Shown here: in pieces, positions 1-9,539 of the stretch
Layout of the letters: every line of letters begins with the position of its first letter
Numbering within the stretch: position 1 is the stretch's first letter
Source: Cryptomeria japonica
Lineage: Eukaryota > Streptophyta > Pinopsida > Cupressales > Cupressaceae
Reading direction: 5' to 3'
Assembly: GCF_030272615.1 (NCBI RefSeq)
Contig: NC_081413.1
Coordinates: 717,605,867-717,669,866 of the forward strand
Length of the DNA stretch: 64,000 nt
Translations under genes and position numbers: made by a program
Notes under the pieces: model-generated
Told to the model about the DNA's origin: nothing
What the model saw: only the letters and a program-made list of their open reading frames with translations
Databases searched by the model: none

Positions 1-225
1 AGATATTTAATTAACTTGGCTAGAGGAATAATTATATATTAGATATTTAATTAATTAGAAGAATAGGATAATTGAATTAATTAATAAAATATTAATTAAA
101 AGAAAGACATGAAAATGAATTAAATAAATTAATCTTTTCAAATTAACTATTTAATAGAAGAATAATTATTAAATAAATATTAAATATTTATTTAATTGCT
201 CATAGCCAATTTTTATGTGTATACA
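1..225 (-). repeat. Tat1 3' LTR, partial
   Basis: AT-rich sequence that ends on the plus strand with ATGTGTATACA. Read on the minus strand, the LTR starts TGTATACACATAAAA. It aligns almost base for base with about 28900-29120, including the long TTAATTAA-rich stretch and the segment CTCATAGCCAATTTTTATG. The remainder of this LTR lies left of the window. Confidence 0.82.
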
Positions 226-240
226 TTTTGCCCCTCTTTG
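226..240 (-). other. Polypurine tract of Tat1
   Basis: Read on the minus strand this is CAAAGAGGGGCAAAA, directly next to the LTR start TGTATACAC. Such a purine run is the plus-strand primer of LTR retrotransposons. It fixes the orientation of Tat1 as minus strand and marks 1-225 as the 3' LTR. Confidence 0.75.
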
Positions 241-557
241 AAATGATGTGAAGACAACATTGTTTCAAAGATTAAATCAAGTCTCGATAGTGCGCCTAAT
301 AGAGATTGAAAATCTTGTTTGTGTGCCCCCTCAAGAGATTGATCATGAAATTATCAAAAATTCTAGTTTGAATGATTGATCTCATGATAATTGATAAAAA
401 TTTAGTCAATTAAATTCATTTGGAAAAAATAAATTAAATTGCCCCATTGAAATTAATTACTTTTCAAATAGTAAATATAAAATTAACCAAGGCTAATTTT
501 AATTTCATTGTTATCCTTGTCAGCTTGTGAAGAAAATATTCTTGTTGAGGTGGTAAA
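241..557. other. Non-coding 3' region of Tat1, 5' flank of the PMD gene
   Basis: No coding sequence is seen here. It is AT-rich and contains two short TTTCAAAGATT/TTTGAAATGATG-like segments near 236-270. It would hold the promoter of the PMD gene that starts at 558, but I see no clear TATA box. Confidence 0.5.
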
Positions 558-738
558 ATGGTGATTCCAGTGGAGTGTCATCAATTTGAGCATATTCGGC
601 TTTACCAGCGACTTGTCGAGTATGGATATCCGGTAGGTATCTTATTCCGAACGTTGTTTGCAAGTTTTCATTCAAATTTTCATGTTTTAGGTGCGTTTTT
701 GAATTTTCCAATTTTTTTTGAATTTTTTCGATGTTAGA

Positions 739-1035
739 TTAGCGCAAATGCAATTTGTTTTAGCACATATGCAATTAGGATTAGCGCATATGCTCTTTGT
801 GTTAACGAATATGTTAAAAATGTTAGCGCTTATGCATAGGATAGCACAAATCATCGTTTGTTAGCACTTTTGCTAGAAAAGGTAGTGCTTTTGCATGGGT
901 TAGCACGTATGCTTGTAGTTTTAGTGCATTTATTCAAAAAGATAGCGCATATGCACTAAGTTAGTGCAAATGCCTTTAGATTTAGCGCTTTTTTTGTAGT
1001 TTAGCACAAATGCTCAATAGGATAGCACTTTTACT
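739..1035 (+). repeat. Degenerate tandem array, period 20-21 bp, core TTAGCGCAxATGC
   Basis: About 15 copies of a core like TTAGCGCAAATGC start near 739, 760, 780, 801, 822, 840, 861, 882, 900, 921, 941, 961, 980, 1001 and 1021. The C and G of GCGC are often changed to GCAC or GTGC, as expected from CpG decay. Core and spacing are kept while the spacer sequence varies. The same kind of array, in the opposite orientation on the plus strand, lies at 27628-27970. Confidence 0.8.
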
Positions 1036-1132
1036 CAAATTTGATGTTTTTGATAAGTGCAAAGGCTAAAAATCACTTTGATGATTAGATTTAACATGTT
1101 TAATATGCATTGATGATGAAATAGGGTCTTGA

Positions 1133-1345
1133 TTTAGCGATTGCATGATTGATAGATAACTTTGATTAGCTTGATTGATATATAGCTTTGATTAGCTTGA
1201 TTTGATAGATAGATAGATTTGATGATTCGGTTTTGATTTGATAGATAGATAGCGTAGTTTGCTTCAGTTTGATTTGATAGATAGATAGCATAGTTTGCTT
1301 CAGTTTGATTTGATAGATAGATAGATTTGATTATTCAATTTTGAT
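1133..1345 (+). repeat. GATA-rich tandem repeats (TTTGATAGATAGATAG)
   Basis: Four or more units of about 45-60 bp contain TTTGATTTGATAGATAGATAG, two of them followed by AGTTTGCTTCAG. It lies in the probable PMD intron, between the 20-bp array and the splice acceptor. Confidence 0.7.
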
Positions 1346-3513
1346 TTGATTGATTTCTCTTGACAAAATAGGAGAAACTTGATGTTCTCCAGTATCGAGA
1401 GAAATTACCCGCAGTGCGTCATTTAGTTCCGGAGTTGACCCAGGCTGAGATTAGACATATAGATGCCCGTGGTTTATGCCATTTATTGTATATGCCTGAG
1501 ATTATGCATAATAGAGGATTATTGATAGTGTTGGTTGAGAGATGGCACAATGAGCATAACACTTTCCACCTGCCGATGGGTGAGATTAGTGTGACTCTTG
1601 AGGATGTCTACAGGATTCTGCATATCCCAGTGACTGGCGAGCTTGTACAGTATGATTATCAGGATCGGGTTGGGACATAAGCTTGCAGAGTTGTGTTTAC
1701 TGATGATAGTATTGGTAGAGGAGATATCAAATGGGTTGATATGGTGATGTATTATGAGGCTCTTCCTGCTATTCTTGCTGGTTTGATTGGAGGATTTATA
1801 TGTCCTGATAGGAGATCATGAGGTTTTTCCGTTGGATGGGGTGAGATTCTCCTGAGTATGATGCAACACCATACTCGATATGCTTGGGGTGTTTGCATGC
1901 TAGCACATTTATATCATGATCTTCACCAGGTAGTGTATGATGAGAGTGCAAGTTTGTCTACTAGATGCACTTTATTGTAGATCTAGTGCTAGGAGCACAT
2001 TGCTGTTACCCGGCCTATCCATCACAGAGTGCATGGAGAGAGGCAGCCATATGTGTATTTTTATGCAGGTATCCTTACTCAGCATAAGCTGGGTAAGATG
2101 GAGTATTAGCGTTAGGTGCTGGATTCATTGGACAACATTACTTGGAGACCATATCTTGATTGTGAGCCATGGATGGATGATGCACAAACATTACCATTTA
2201 TCATGCAGAGTAGATATCTCATTGGTCAGACACCTTTCATTGTTGAGCGACAGTTGATTGGTCAGATTTTGAGACAGTTTGGTATCATCCAACCTATGCC
2301 TACTGGTGTGATGATATATGCTTAGTGTTACAGAGATAGATGAGATTGGGGACCTTACTTGTCATTTGAGATTTCTCGTACAGAGTTTGTTGCTACTCTG
2401 AGAGTGGCTTATGATATGAAATTACACATTTTTGATCTTGGGGTTACTGCAGATTATGCCCAGTATATATTAGCTCATCCATTTCCTTGCATTACTGATC
2501 TAGCAAATCCTCCTCCTAGTTCAAGAGATGATGAGGATGACTCAGATGATCCAATTACTAGTAGATGTAGATGGAGATGAGAGCTTAGAGCTACTCATGA
2601 GGCTAGGGGAGGTGGAGATGATGGTGGGGATGGCGATGGTGGTGGTAGGAGACTTGGACGGAGGGGAGGTCGATTGAGAGTCCGTGGAGGACAGTTTGGA
2701 CCAGCTAGTAGGATCGAGAGAGTATGTCCTATGGGTGGGAGAGATGTTGCATGGATTGGGAGAGAGCATGGCAGGATAGGCATGAGGTCACCAAGAGGGT
2801 TTCCATTGATAGGAGGTAGGGTGACTAGGCCGGATGGGGGTTGCGGGAGAGGCATTGATTTTGGATAGATTCAGTCAGATCCTAGGGTTATTGCAGTGCA
2901 TGGTGGAGATGATGAGGATCTTGAGGATCATTTTCCCCTGATTAGACAATGGGTTTAAAGAGTTACTCAGACCGAGATTCCAGCAGTTGGACAGGGTTCT
3001 GGTGAGGGGATTGGAGTTCATGCACCACAACAGGATGCACCAGAGCAGGATGCAGCAGTGCATGATATGCCAGAGTAGGATGCACCAAAGCATGATGTGT
3101 TAGGGCAGGATACTATTGACAGTTTGAGAGCACAGATTGATCAGCTTCGAGCACAGGTGTAGACTCTTATTACTGAGCAGGATAGAGCTGTTAGGAGACA
3201 ACAGGATACTTATGACCTTCTTGATCATATTCAACAAGTTGGATCAGGTACTCTCTCGGTGGATACTATTAGAGCACTAGTTCGGGCCAGGAAGCAGACT
3301 TCCGACTGGTGATGACAATATGAGGAGGTAGTTGCAGAGAGCCAGAGAGCAGGTAGTTATCATAACACCGTGCTGATGGATACTAGTAGTGGTGGGGTCA
3401 TGGGACCTCCTTAGAGGAGTGGTGAGCATGGGAGACATGAATCTAGAGGATCTTCTCCCCCATAGCCACAAAGACAGACAAAGTTAGGTGGTAGTGGTAT
3501 AGGACAGTCATGA

Positions 3514-4298
3514 CTTGATTTGTATTTGATGAGGCATTTGTATTGTTTATTTGATATCATTGTATACTTGGACTTTTATTGTTTTTATGATGATCTATAT
3601 GCAGACATGGATTCTATATGATGATGATCTTTATTATGCATGTTACTCTATTTGATGATGATATTTATGCTTTGATTATATGGATGCAGTGATTATATGT
3701 ATGATGTTATGTATGTTATTCTATTTGATGATGATACTTCATATGATGATGCAATGATAAATGCTTTTGTTGATTTTTGATTTTGATGAGCTTGGATGCA
3801 AATGGAAATGATTTCTAACTTAAATGATATGAATGCAATGATCTATATAGATTTGCACATGAATGATTGAGTTGCTTTTGATTTATGATGATGTAAATGT
3901 AAATGATCTATATGAAATGTTTTTGAGTTTTTATTTAATGTTTATAATGATTATGAATCTAAGTGCAAAGATGCAACTAAATGATCATTAATGGAATGAT
4001 AATGCAAATAAAAATGATGATACACTATATGATGAATGAAATGCACTTAATTGAATGCAAATTAATGCAATTTTTGAAATGCAACAATGATTTGAAATGA
4101 TTCTGAAGATGAATGCATCTAAAATGAGCAAATGCAAATTTGTTTTTGTTTGTCCAAGTATACTCAATCATGATTTGTGACCGTTGATCTGTTAATGAAA
4201 TGATATGCTTATGATGCAAGTGACAAATGAATGCTTATAATGCAGACGAATAATGAGCTAATCTAAAATGATCTAACTAAAAATTGTACTACCATTCT
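3514..4298. other. Low-complexity 3' flank of the PMD gene
   Basis: No gene is seen. The sequence is rich in TGATGATG, AAATGAT and TGCAAATGA words and reads like the untranslated region after the PMD frame. It ends abruptly near 4298 against Copia1 LTR sequence. Confidence 0.5.
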
Positions 4299-4537
4299 TT
4301 CACATGTGTGTCTAGGTTCATTGAATCTGGTAACATGTTTCCACTCGGTTTAGATTAACTCGGTATACCTTCTTTCCTACTCAGTAGACATATTAACTCA
4401 ATTCATAGCTCGGTGTATCTCATCTCGGTGACTAGTCTCTCTTTTGTAACCGACACCGGTAGACTTGGTATTTACCAGCTAGAGTATATAGGATGAATTT
4501 GGGCATAAAACTAATGACAACTTAGTAAATAGAAACA
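4299..4537 (-). repeat. Copia1 3' LTR, truncated
   Basis: It matches about 18440-18678 with scattered single-base changes and ends at the polypurine tract. Roughly 900 bp of the LTR (its minus-strand 3' part) is missing, so the expected CCTAACA terminus and target duplication cannot be seen. Confidence 0.8.
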
Positions 4538-4833
4538 ATCTCCCCTTTTGACATTAGTTTGGTATGTTTGACAAAACTCCTTTCAAAGTCATAACAAAAA
4601 ATCTATATACATGCAAAATAAACTGAAATGTCAGTATATACATTGTTCAAATACACACTCCCCTTATCAATATCCTATACATAACTTGATGTTCCATACT
4701 CTGTATTCCATGATCATGATGTTCCATGCTCCCCCTGACAATTTCAACTATACACTCGGTATATATGATAAACCCTATACACTCAGATACTTTGTATACT
4801 TGGTACACTCCCCCTTTTTGACAAACATCAAAA
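4538..4833 (-). other. Copia1 polypurine tract and 3' untranslated region
   Basis: On the minus strand GTCAAAAGGGGAGAT directly precedes the LTR (4538-4552). Three more GGGGAG-like runs occur near 4670, 4733 and 4811 (the last is TGTCAAAAAGGGGGAGTG). No coding sequence is seen between the stop at 4834 and the LTR. Confidence 0.7.
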
Positions 4834-7800
4834 CTAGTTACCATTTGGTGGGGGCAACTGATCAAAAATAGATTTATACATTGTACGAGCTTTTGCAAGA
4901 GTGTGGGTAAGTGCATCCTTGACACTTTCCAGTATTGTATTCTGAGCTATAATATCAGTGGACAGTGTGATCAAACCATCTAAAGTGCTTCCCTCTACTT
5001 GAGTTGACAATTGGGTAGCTCGGTTGATCTGCTCTTGAACTGATGACAAATGGGGAATAAATAATGTTTGAAGAGTCATGATATCCATCCTTATTTTATG
5101 CTCTTCATTCCAAATTTCTAACTATTGAGCCATAAGGGTTTGTAGCCTTGTATAAAAATTCTGAAGAGAATCTAGCTCGGTAGTCAATTTATTTGAGAGA
5201 TCGATAATCTCTTTTTCAATGACTTCAGTCTTATTCTTGATGTATTTGATAAAGAATGAGAATGTGCATAACTTTTGGAATAAAGAAATAATATGCTTGA
5301 GTTGAGGGGACAACTCACCAATGAATTCAATAAGATTTATTTTACCTATAGCAATTTCTTTCTGCACTTCTTCAATCATTTTGGCAGTTAGCTCTTTATC
5401 TTTTAATTTGCTAAGGTATGCTGATGCTTCTACTCCTGGTTCCTCCAATTGAGTGAGGAGTTCATCCAGTTGCACATGGATGGCAGCATCTTTATTGATG
5501 GTAGCTTCAAGTATCATGTCTGTCAATAATGTTTTGACCTTCTGAAGTACTCAATTCTTTTGCTGAATAGCTATCTATCTTTCCTTCTCTGCTTTGGCTT
5601 TACAAAGCTCACCGAATTCTATCAGTGCTTGCCCTTTTAATTTTGTAATGTCAACATTCAACAACACAATAGGCTTTGACAGATCTATCTTAAGACCGTG
5701 TCTCTTTGCTTTCTTCACCTTTGATGATGATGCCTTCATCGGTTGAATGGGTACAATGGCTTTTGAGGCTTGTCCTTCCTCGGTATGTTGCTCGATAGAG
5801 GCAACATTTTTGTTGGTTCCTGTAGCCTCTGTTGTATCCTTTGGTGTTTCCTTGCTCGAAGTTTCAGTGGCAACTCTCTCGGTGCTTGATGGCACTTGGG
5901 AAGTTTGCTTAATGATGGCCTGAGAGGTAGATTCATCTTGTTTAGCCTTTTGACCCCCTATACCTTGATCTGTGTCCTGAAGTTTCTTGGCTGAAACTTG
6001 TTGGGTTATCAGAGGATAGGACTTAACCTATTCCAAAACTGATTCACTTGATACCAGTTTGGCATAGGCGCTTCCTTCTATCATCTCTTCTTCCTGTGCC
6101 TTAGTGTCTATTACATCCTCATCTAACTGAATAGTGGAAGCAGGATCTTGCTCGGTGATGTCAACTATCTCTACTTCACCTTTAGGCTCTTCAGTTTGAA
6201 TTCTAAATATTTCCTTCCATTTTTCTTTAGTTTCATTCTCATCTTCAAGATATAGGCCATTCATCATTTTCAAGGCCCTTTGTTTTACTTGAAAACTTGT
6301 CTGGTAGTTTTTCAAATGATCGCTTATATCATCTACCAACATATCTGGAAAGAGATGAACCAAAACTCTTTCTCTTATTTGCTTCTCCGAGTCCATAGCA
6401 TATTTCCATCTATTATCAATATGCGAGTACAATGCTTTTGGAAGAAAACCAACCACTTCCAATGGAACTACTCAGAACTTGAGAAGTGTACAAATTACAG
6501 TCTCTTCTATTTGCCTCTTCTCTTCTTCTATTTTGGAGTCATATTTTACATATCTAAATGACCCAAATCCACCATATTCATTTAGTTTTGCACAAAAGTT
6601 GTCAATGCTATGTACATCTTCCTTTGTTCTTTTCACAACCTGAAACTTATTTACATCTTCTGACTCTGTGTCACTTTCCACTTTATCCAAAATTAGTCTT
6701 CTAGTCTTATTTCTATAATTTTTTGTAACCTTAGGCATTTCAACATTTTTTTGCTTCTTACTGGGTGACACAACAGATGATCTAGTGTTCGGTCACTTTA
6801 CTGGCATGGTCGGTGATACCTTGGTTGTATCCTGTTTCTTTCTTTTCAAAACTTTGCCCTTTGGCAACTCGGTACTCAGTGTAATTGTTGCTTCTTGAGT
6901 TTCAGATTCTTCCTCGATCGAAAGTTGATCATTATTCCTACTTGTTGGCTTAGTAGGTGTGGAGGTAGAACCTTCTCCAAACTTCTCAGTTAAATCCTTG
7001 ATCATTTTAGTGGCTTTTTTGGCAGCCTTTAGTACTACAATGCTCATTTTTACTTTTTCTTTAACCTCTTCATAGGTGCCATATCTTATCTCAGTAGCAT
7101 GCCTTGGAAGTGCCAAAAAGGCTTCTATCTGCTATTGAGCAATGTCAAAATCTATCTCATAACCCATAGGCGGTAATAATTGAGTCCTGGGTTCTACTGC
7201 ATTGACATAATAGTAGTCAGTATCCACTTCAAAACATATAGTATCCTTGTACTTTCCCACTAGCTGAGGTGGAATCCTGTACCTGCTATACATCTTTTCC
7301 TGAAATCTGTTGAAGTAATCATCCATTATCATATTGAAATTATCACCTAGCTGATTGATGAAATCATTTATTTGATGGGTGATTGGTCAGTGTAAATCCC
7401 AAACAATGTTACCGATTGAAGGAAAGAATTTCTTAAAATAGAAGAACATACACACTAAGAGTGACCCAAACTTTAGTGTGTTAGCAGTATTTTTCTTCTT
7501 CGGTTTCCTTATTGTATTGAGATTTTCAAAAAGATTCTTCAATAACACTTCACATAAATCAATTTGCATACCCTTTTTAACAATTTTATAAGCCAAATCT
7601 ACAACTGCACACGGTATATTGTTTTCTCTTGCAGACTAGAAGAAATAATAACCAATAACTCTAATAGAAAAATTGAGTTCTGCATCAATCACATTGTTCA
7701 ACTTAAGACCTCTACAATCAGACTCAACTCCTGTTAATGTTATCAATTCCTTTTGTGAAATCATCTTCTGTGCTCGAGCATGGTCAACTATAGGGTATTC

Positions 7801-8208
7801 GGTTATCATGTGAATAATCTCCTTGGTGATCTTGAAAGGTTGATCCTCCAACCACATAAAATCATCATGCACACGGCTCAAGACAAATTTGACCCATTGG
7901 GGTTTGAAGACTCGAGGATAGGTTAGGGCTTCAGTCAATCCCTTAACTTTGATATGCTCAAACTTGCTATCTACTATTCCATCAGTGCACATTTTGTCAT
8001 ACATATCCTTAATCTCAATATGACCTAGCTCTTCAACTCGACACTTGGTATGAAATATAACATCTTTGATCAACACAACCCTATTTAGAATAAGAGAGAA
8101 TGCAGTTTTCTCATCAGGTTCGAATGCCACTTTGGGAGGTAAGGTGTATTTCAGTGTAGGCTTCTCAATGCTCTCTACTACAATGGGTTTTTGTACCTTG
8201 GGAGACAT
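4834..8208 (-). pseudogene. Long open frame of unknown function in Copia1 (about 1,125 codons)
   Basis: All pieces from 8208 down to 4834 lie in one reading frame with no frameshift. Nine internal stops interrupt it, and all are TAG or TGA (7636, 7387, 7132, 6793, 6472, 6028, 5575, about 5550 and 5122); the terminal stop is TAG at 4834. The first third (to about residue 360) looks globular, with segments such as FKPQWVKFVLSRVHDDFMWL and KLNNVIDAELNFSI. The middle is Lys/Glu/Ser/Thr-rich and probably disordered. The last third (about 5526-4834) looks helical and coiled-coil-like. There is no aspartic protease, integrase, RT or RNase H motif, and I do not recognise the family. It could be an extra, envelope-position frame of a SIRE-like element or a captured plant sequence; this is not settled. 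The start was chosen at the first ATG after non-coding sequence. Confidence 0.7.
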
Positions 8209-8729
8209 TTCAAACTTGAAATTATACTTATGAAATAACTTAGGGTTTCAAATAACTAGAAAACGCTTCCAACTTAGTAAATACTTCACAAATATTCACA
8301 ACTTGACTTTGATCGGTTAAGTGCTAAAAATGTGTTTTAGATTATGCTAAATACCTTGAATTCACTCTTGGAAATGTTTGTTCGCCTTTTGATTCACTTT
8401 GCTCTGCACTTTGAAAACTGGTAAGTGAAAAATGACCATGCAAAGTACTTTAAATACTTCCTTTTGACCTTATCGAGCTTCGTGCAGTTAGGTATAATAG
8501 GCATTAAATGCACTCAGTTCCACTAAACTGACTATCTCCCTTAAAAGCTTTTACCGACTAGACATGTTTAAAACTTTTACCAACTTCTGTGGTAATTCAA
8601 AAGACTAGATAATATTTCAAACTTGCTATTGCATTTTAGCTATGTAGATTTTGGAATTGTGTACATGATTAAATAGGAACTATTAAGATCTAGCCTTGTG
8701 AGAATGCAGTCCCTCCATAACTTTATTGA
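8209..8729 (-). other. Non-coding spacer between the two Copia1 frames
   Basis: No coding sequence is seen. It separates the terminal TAA of the zinc-knuckle frame (8730) from the ATG of the long unknown frame (8208). In an intact Copia element pol would follow gag directly; here there is no trace of pol. Confidence 0.5.
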
Positions 8730-9539
8730 TTAATTCGAAGTAGATGCACCTAACTCGGTAGGTAAGGTGCTTCCTTCATTAGTTGACACATTTTCCTTCT
8801 TTTTCCAAAATTTTTGTAATTTGCTTCTTATTTCCTTAGTATCTCCTCTAGGTTGATCTCTGCAGTCTTTAGCCAAGTGTCCAACTTTGTGACAGTGAAG
8901 ACATGCCATTTCGGGATTTCTCCATGATCTTCGATAGTTCATTCCAAACCTTATCATACAGTTTGCACTTATATGTCTGTATCTTCCACATCATTCACAC
9001 CATATTCTTGTATTGTAATCCCATGGTACTGAAGTATATTGTCGATTGAGATCTGTGTGAGTTCGGTAGCTTCTAGTGTTTGCTCAGTGTGGAGTCCACA
9101 TATAGTTTTTTTGCTTAAACCAACATTTCTCGGTATTGTGTCCATATCTATTACAATTTTTGCAAAACCCCTTGAATTTTGCCTTCTGATAATTGTTAAC
9201 AGACTTTGTCCTATATTGCTTAGATGTGTGACCATACTTATTGCAATTGTAACAATAACCATCAAACCTAGTAACACTCGATTGCTTACCTTTTCTGATC
9301 TGGCAAACGTTGGCAGTATGTCCTTGAATTCCATAGTAGTTGCAAATAGGCTTCTTGTCCTTCATGTTATCTATGTTTCCAGCTTTCTTTGATGATTCTC
9401 CTTTCTTGGTGGTGTTGATCCCTTTCTCGATAGAGTTGTGTCCTTTGTAACCGAGTCCTACAGCTTTGTTGGGTGATCTCATATTTAGTTGCCAAAATCT
9501 CCTTTCAAACATGACAAGAAAACATGCCATCAAGATCAA
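8730..9539 (-). pseudogene. Gag-like zinc-knuckle protein fragment, five CCHC units
   Basis: In one frame (stop at 9084, then in frame to 8730) five knuckle units can be read: CNYYGIQGHTANVC (second Cys now Tyr), CYNCNKYGHTSKQY (last Cys now Tyr), CKNCNRYGHNTEKC, C-stop-CGRYRHISANC and CLHCHKVGHLAKDC. CCHC knuckles bind RNA or single-stranded DNA in Gag nucleocapsids and in cellular proteins. Two of the losses are Cys to Tyr, a single G-to-A change. The usual N-terminal Gag part of Copia elements is absent, probably lost when the giant-LTR element inserted or by deletion. The frame ends with TAA. Five units is more than the one or two usual in retrotransposon Gag. The upstream limit is uncertain. 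Confidence 0.65.

Larger units (their letters stand above)
633..1371 (+). other. Probable intron of the PMD gene
   Basis: Bounded by GTAGGT at 633 and a T-rich stretch ending in AAAATAG at 1371. Removing it joins codon 25 (Pro) in phase with the frame that carries the PMD domain. It contains the 20-21-bp repeat array and the GATA-rich repeats listed separately. This is inferred from splice signals and frame only. Confidence 0.5.
558..3513 (+). pseudogene. Plant mobile domain (PMD) protein gene, antisense in Tat1, decayed
   Basis: The long exon (1372-3513) reads in a single frame and matches the PMD family: ERWHNEHNTFHLPMGEI, LEDVYRILHIPVTGE, YAWGVCMLAHLYHDLHQ and WRPYLDC occur in the usual order. 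PMD proteins include the plant silencing factors MAIN and MAIL and many transposon-borne copies. A probable first exon (558-632, start context AAAATGG) ends at the donor GTAGGT. The acceptor AAAATAG ends at 1371, and the two exons join in phase. After the domain come an acidic stretch, a Gly/Arg-rich region (about 2590-2860), a Q/D/P-rich part and a probable coiled coil (SLRAQIDQLRAQ, about 3120). About 19 in-frame stops break it. Nearly all are TAG or TGA at places where CAG, TGG or CGA would fit, and no frameshift is needed. The end at 3513 is the last TGA before low-complexity sequence. The exon structure is inference; the PMD call is firm. Confidence 0.8.

Noticed and set aside
739-1035. 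CRISPR-like array of short repeats
   Set aside because: Units are degenerate with about 7-bp spacers, lie in a plant retrotransposon, and have no cas genes.
2542-2868. Ser/Pro-rich minus-strand frames opposite the Gly/Arg-rich part of the PMD gene
   Set aside because: They are the complement of the PMD coding strand, which has domain support. The minus frames have none.
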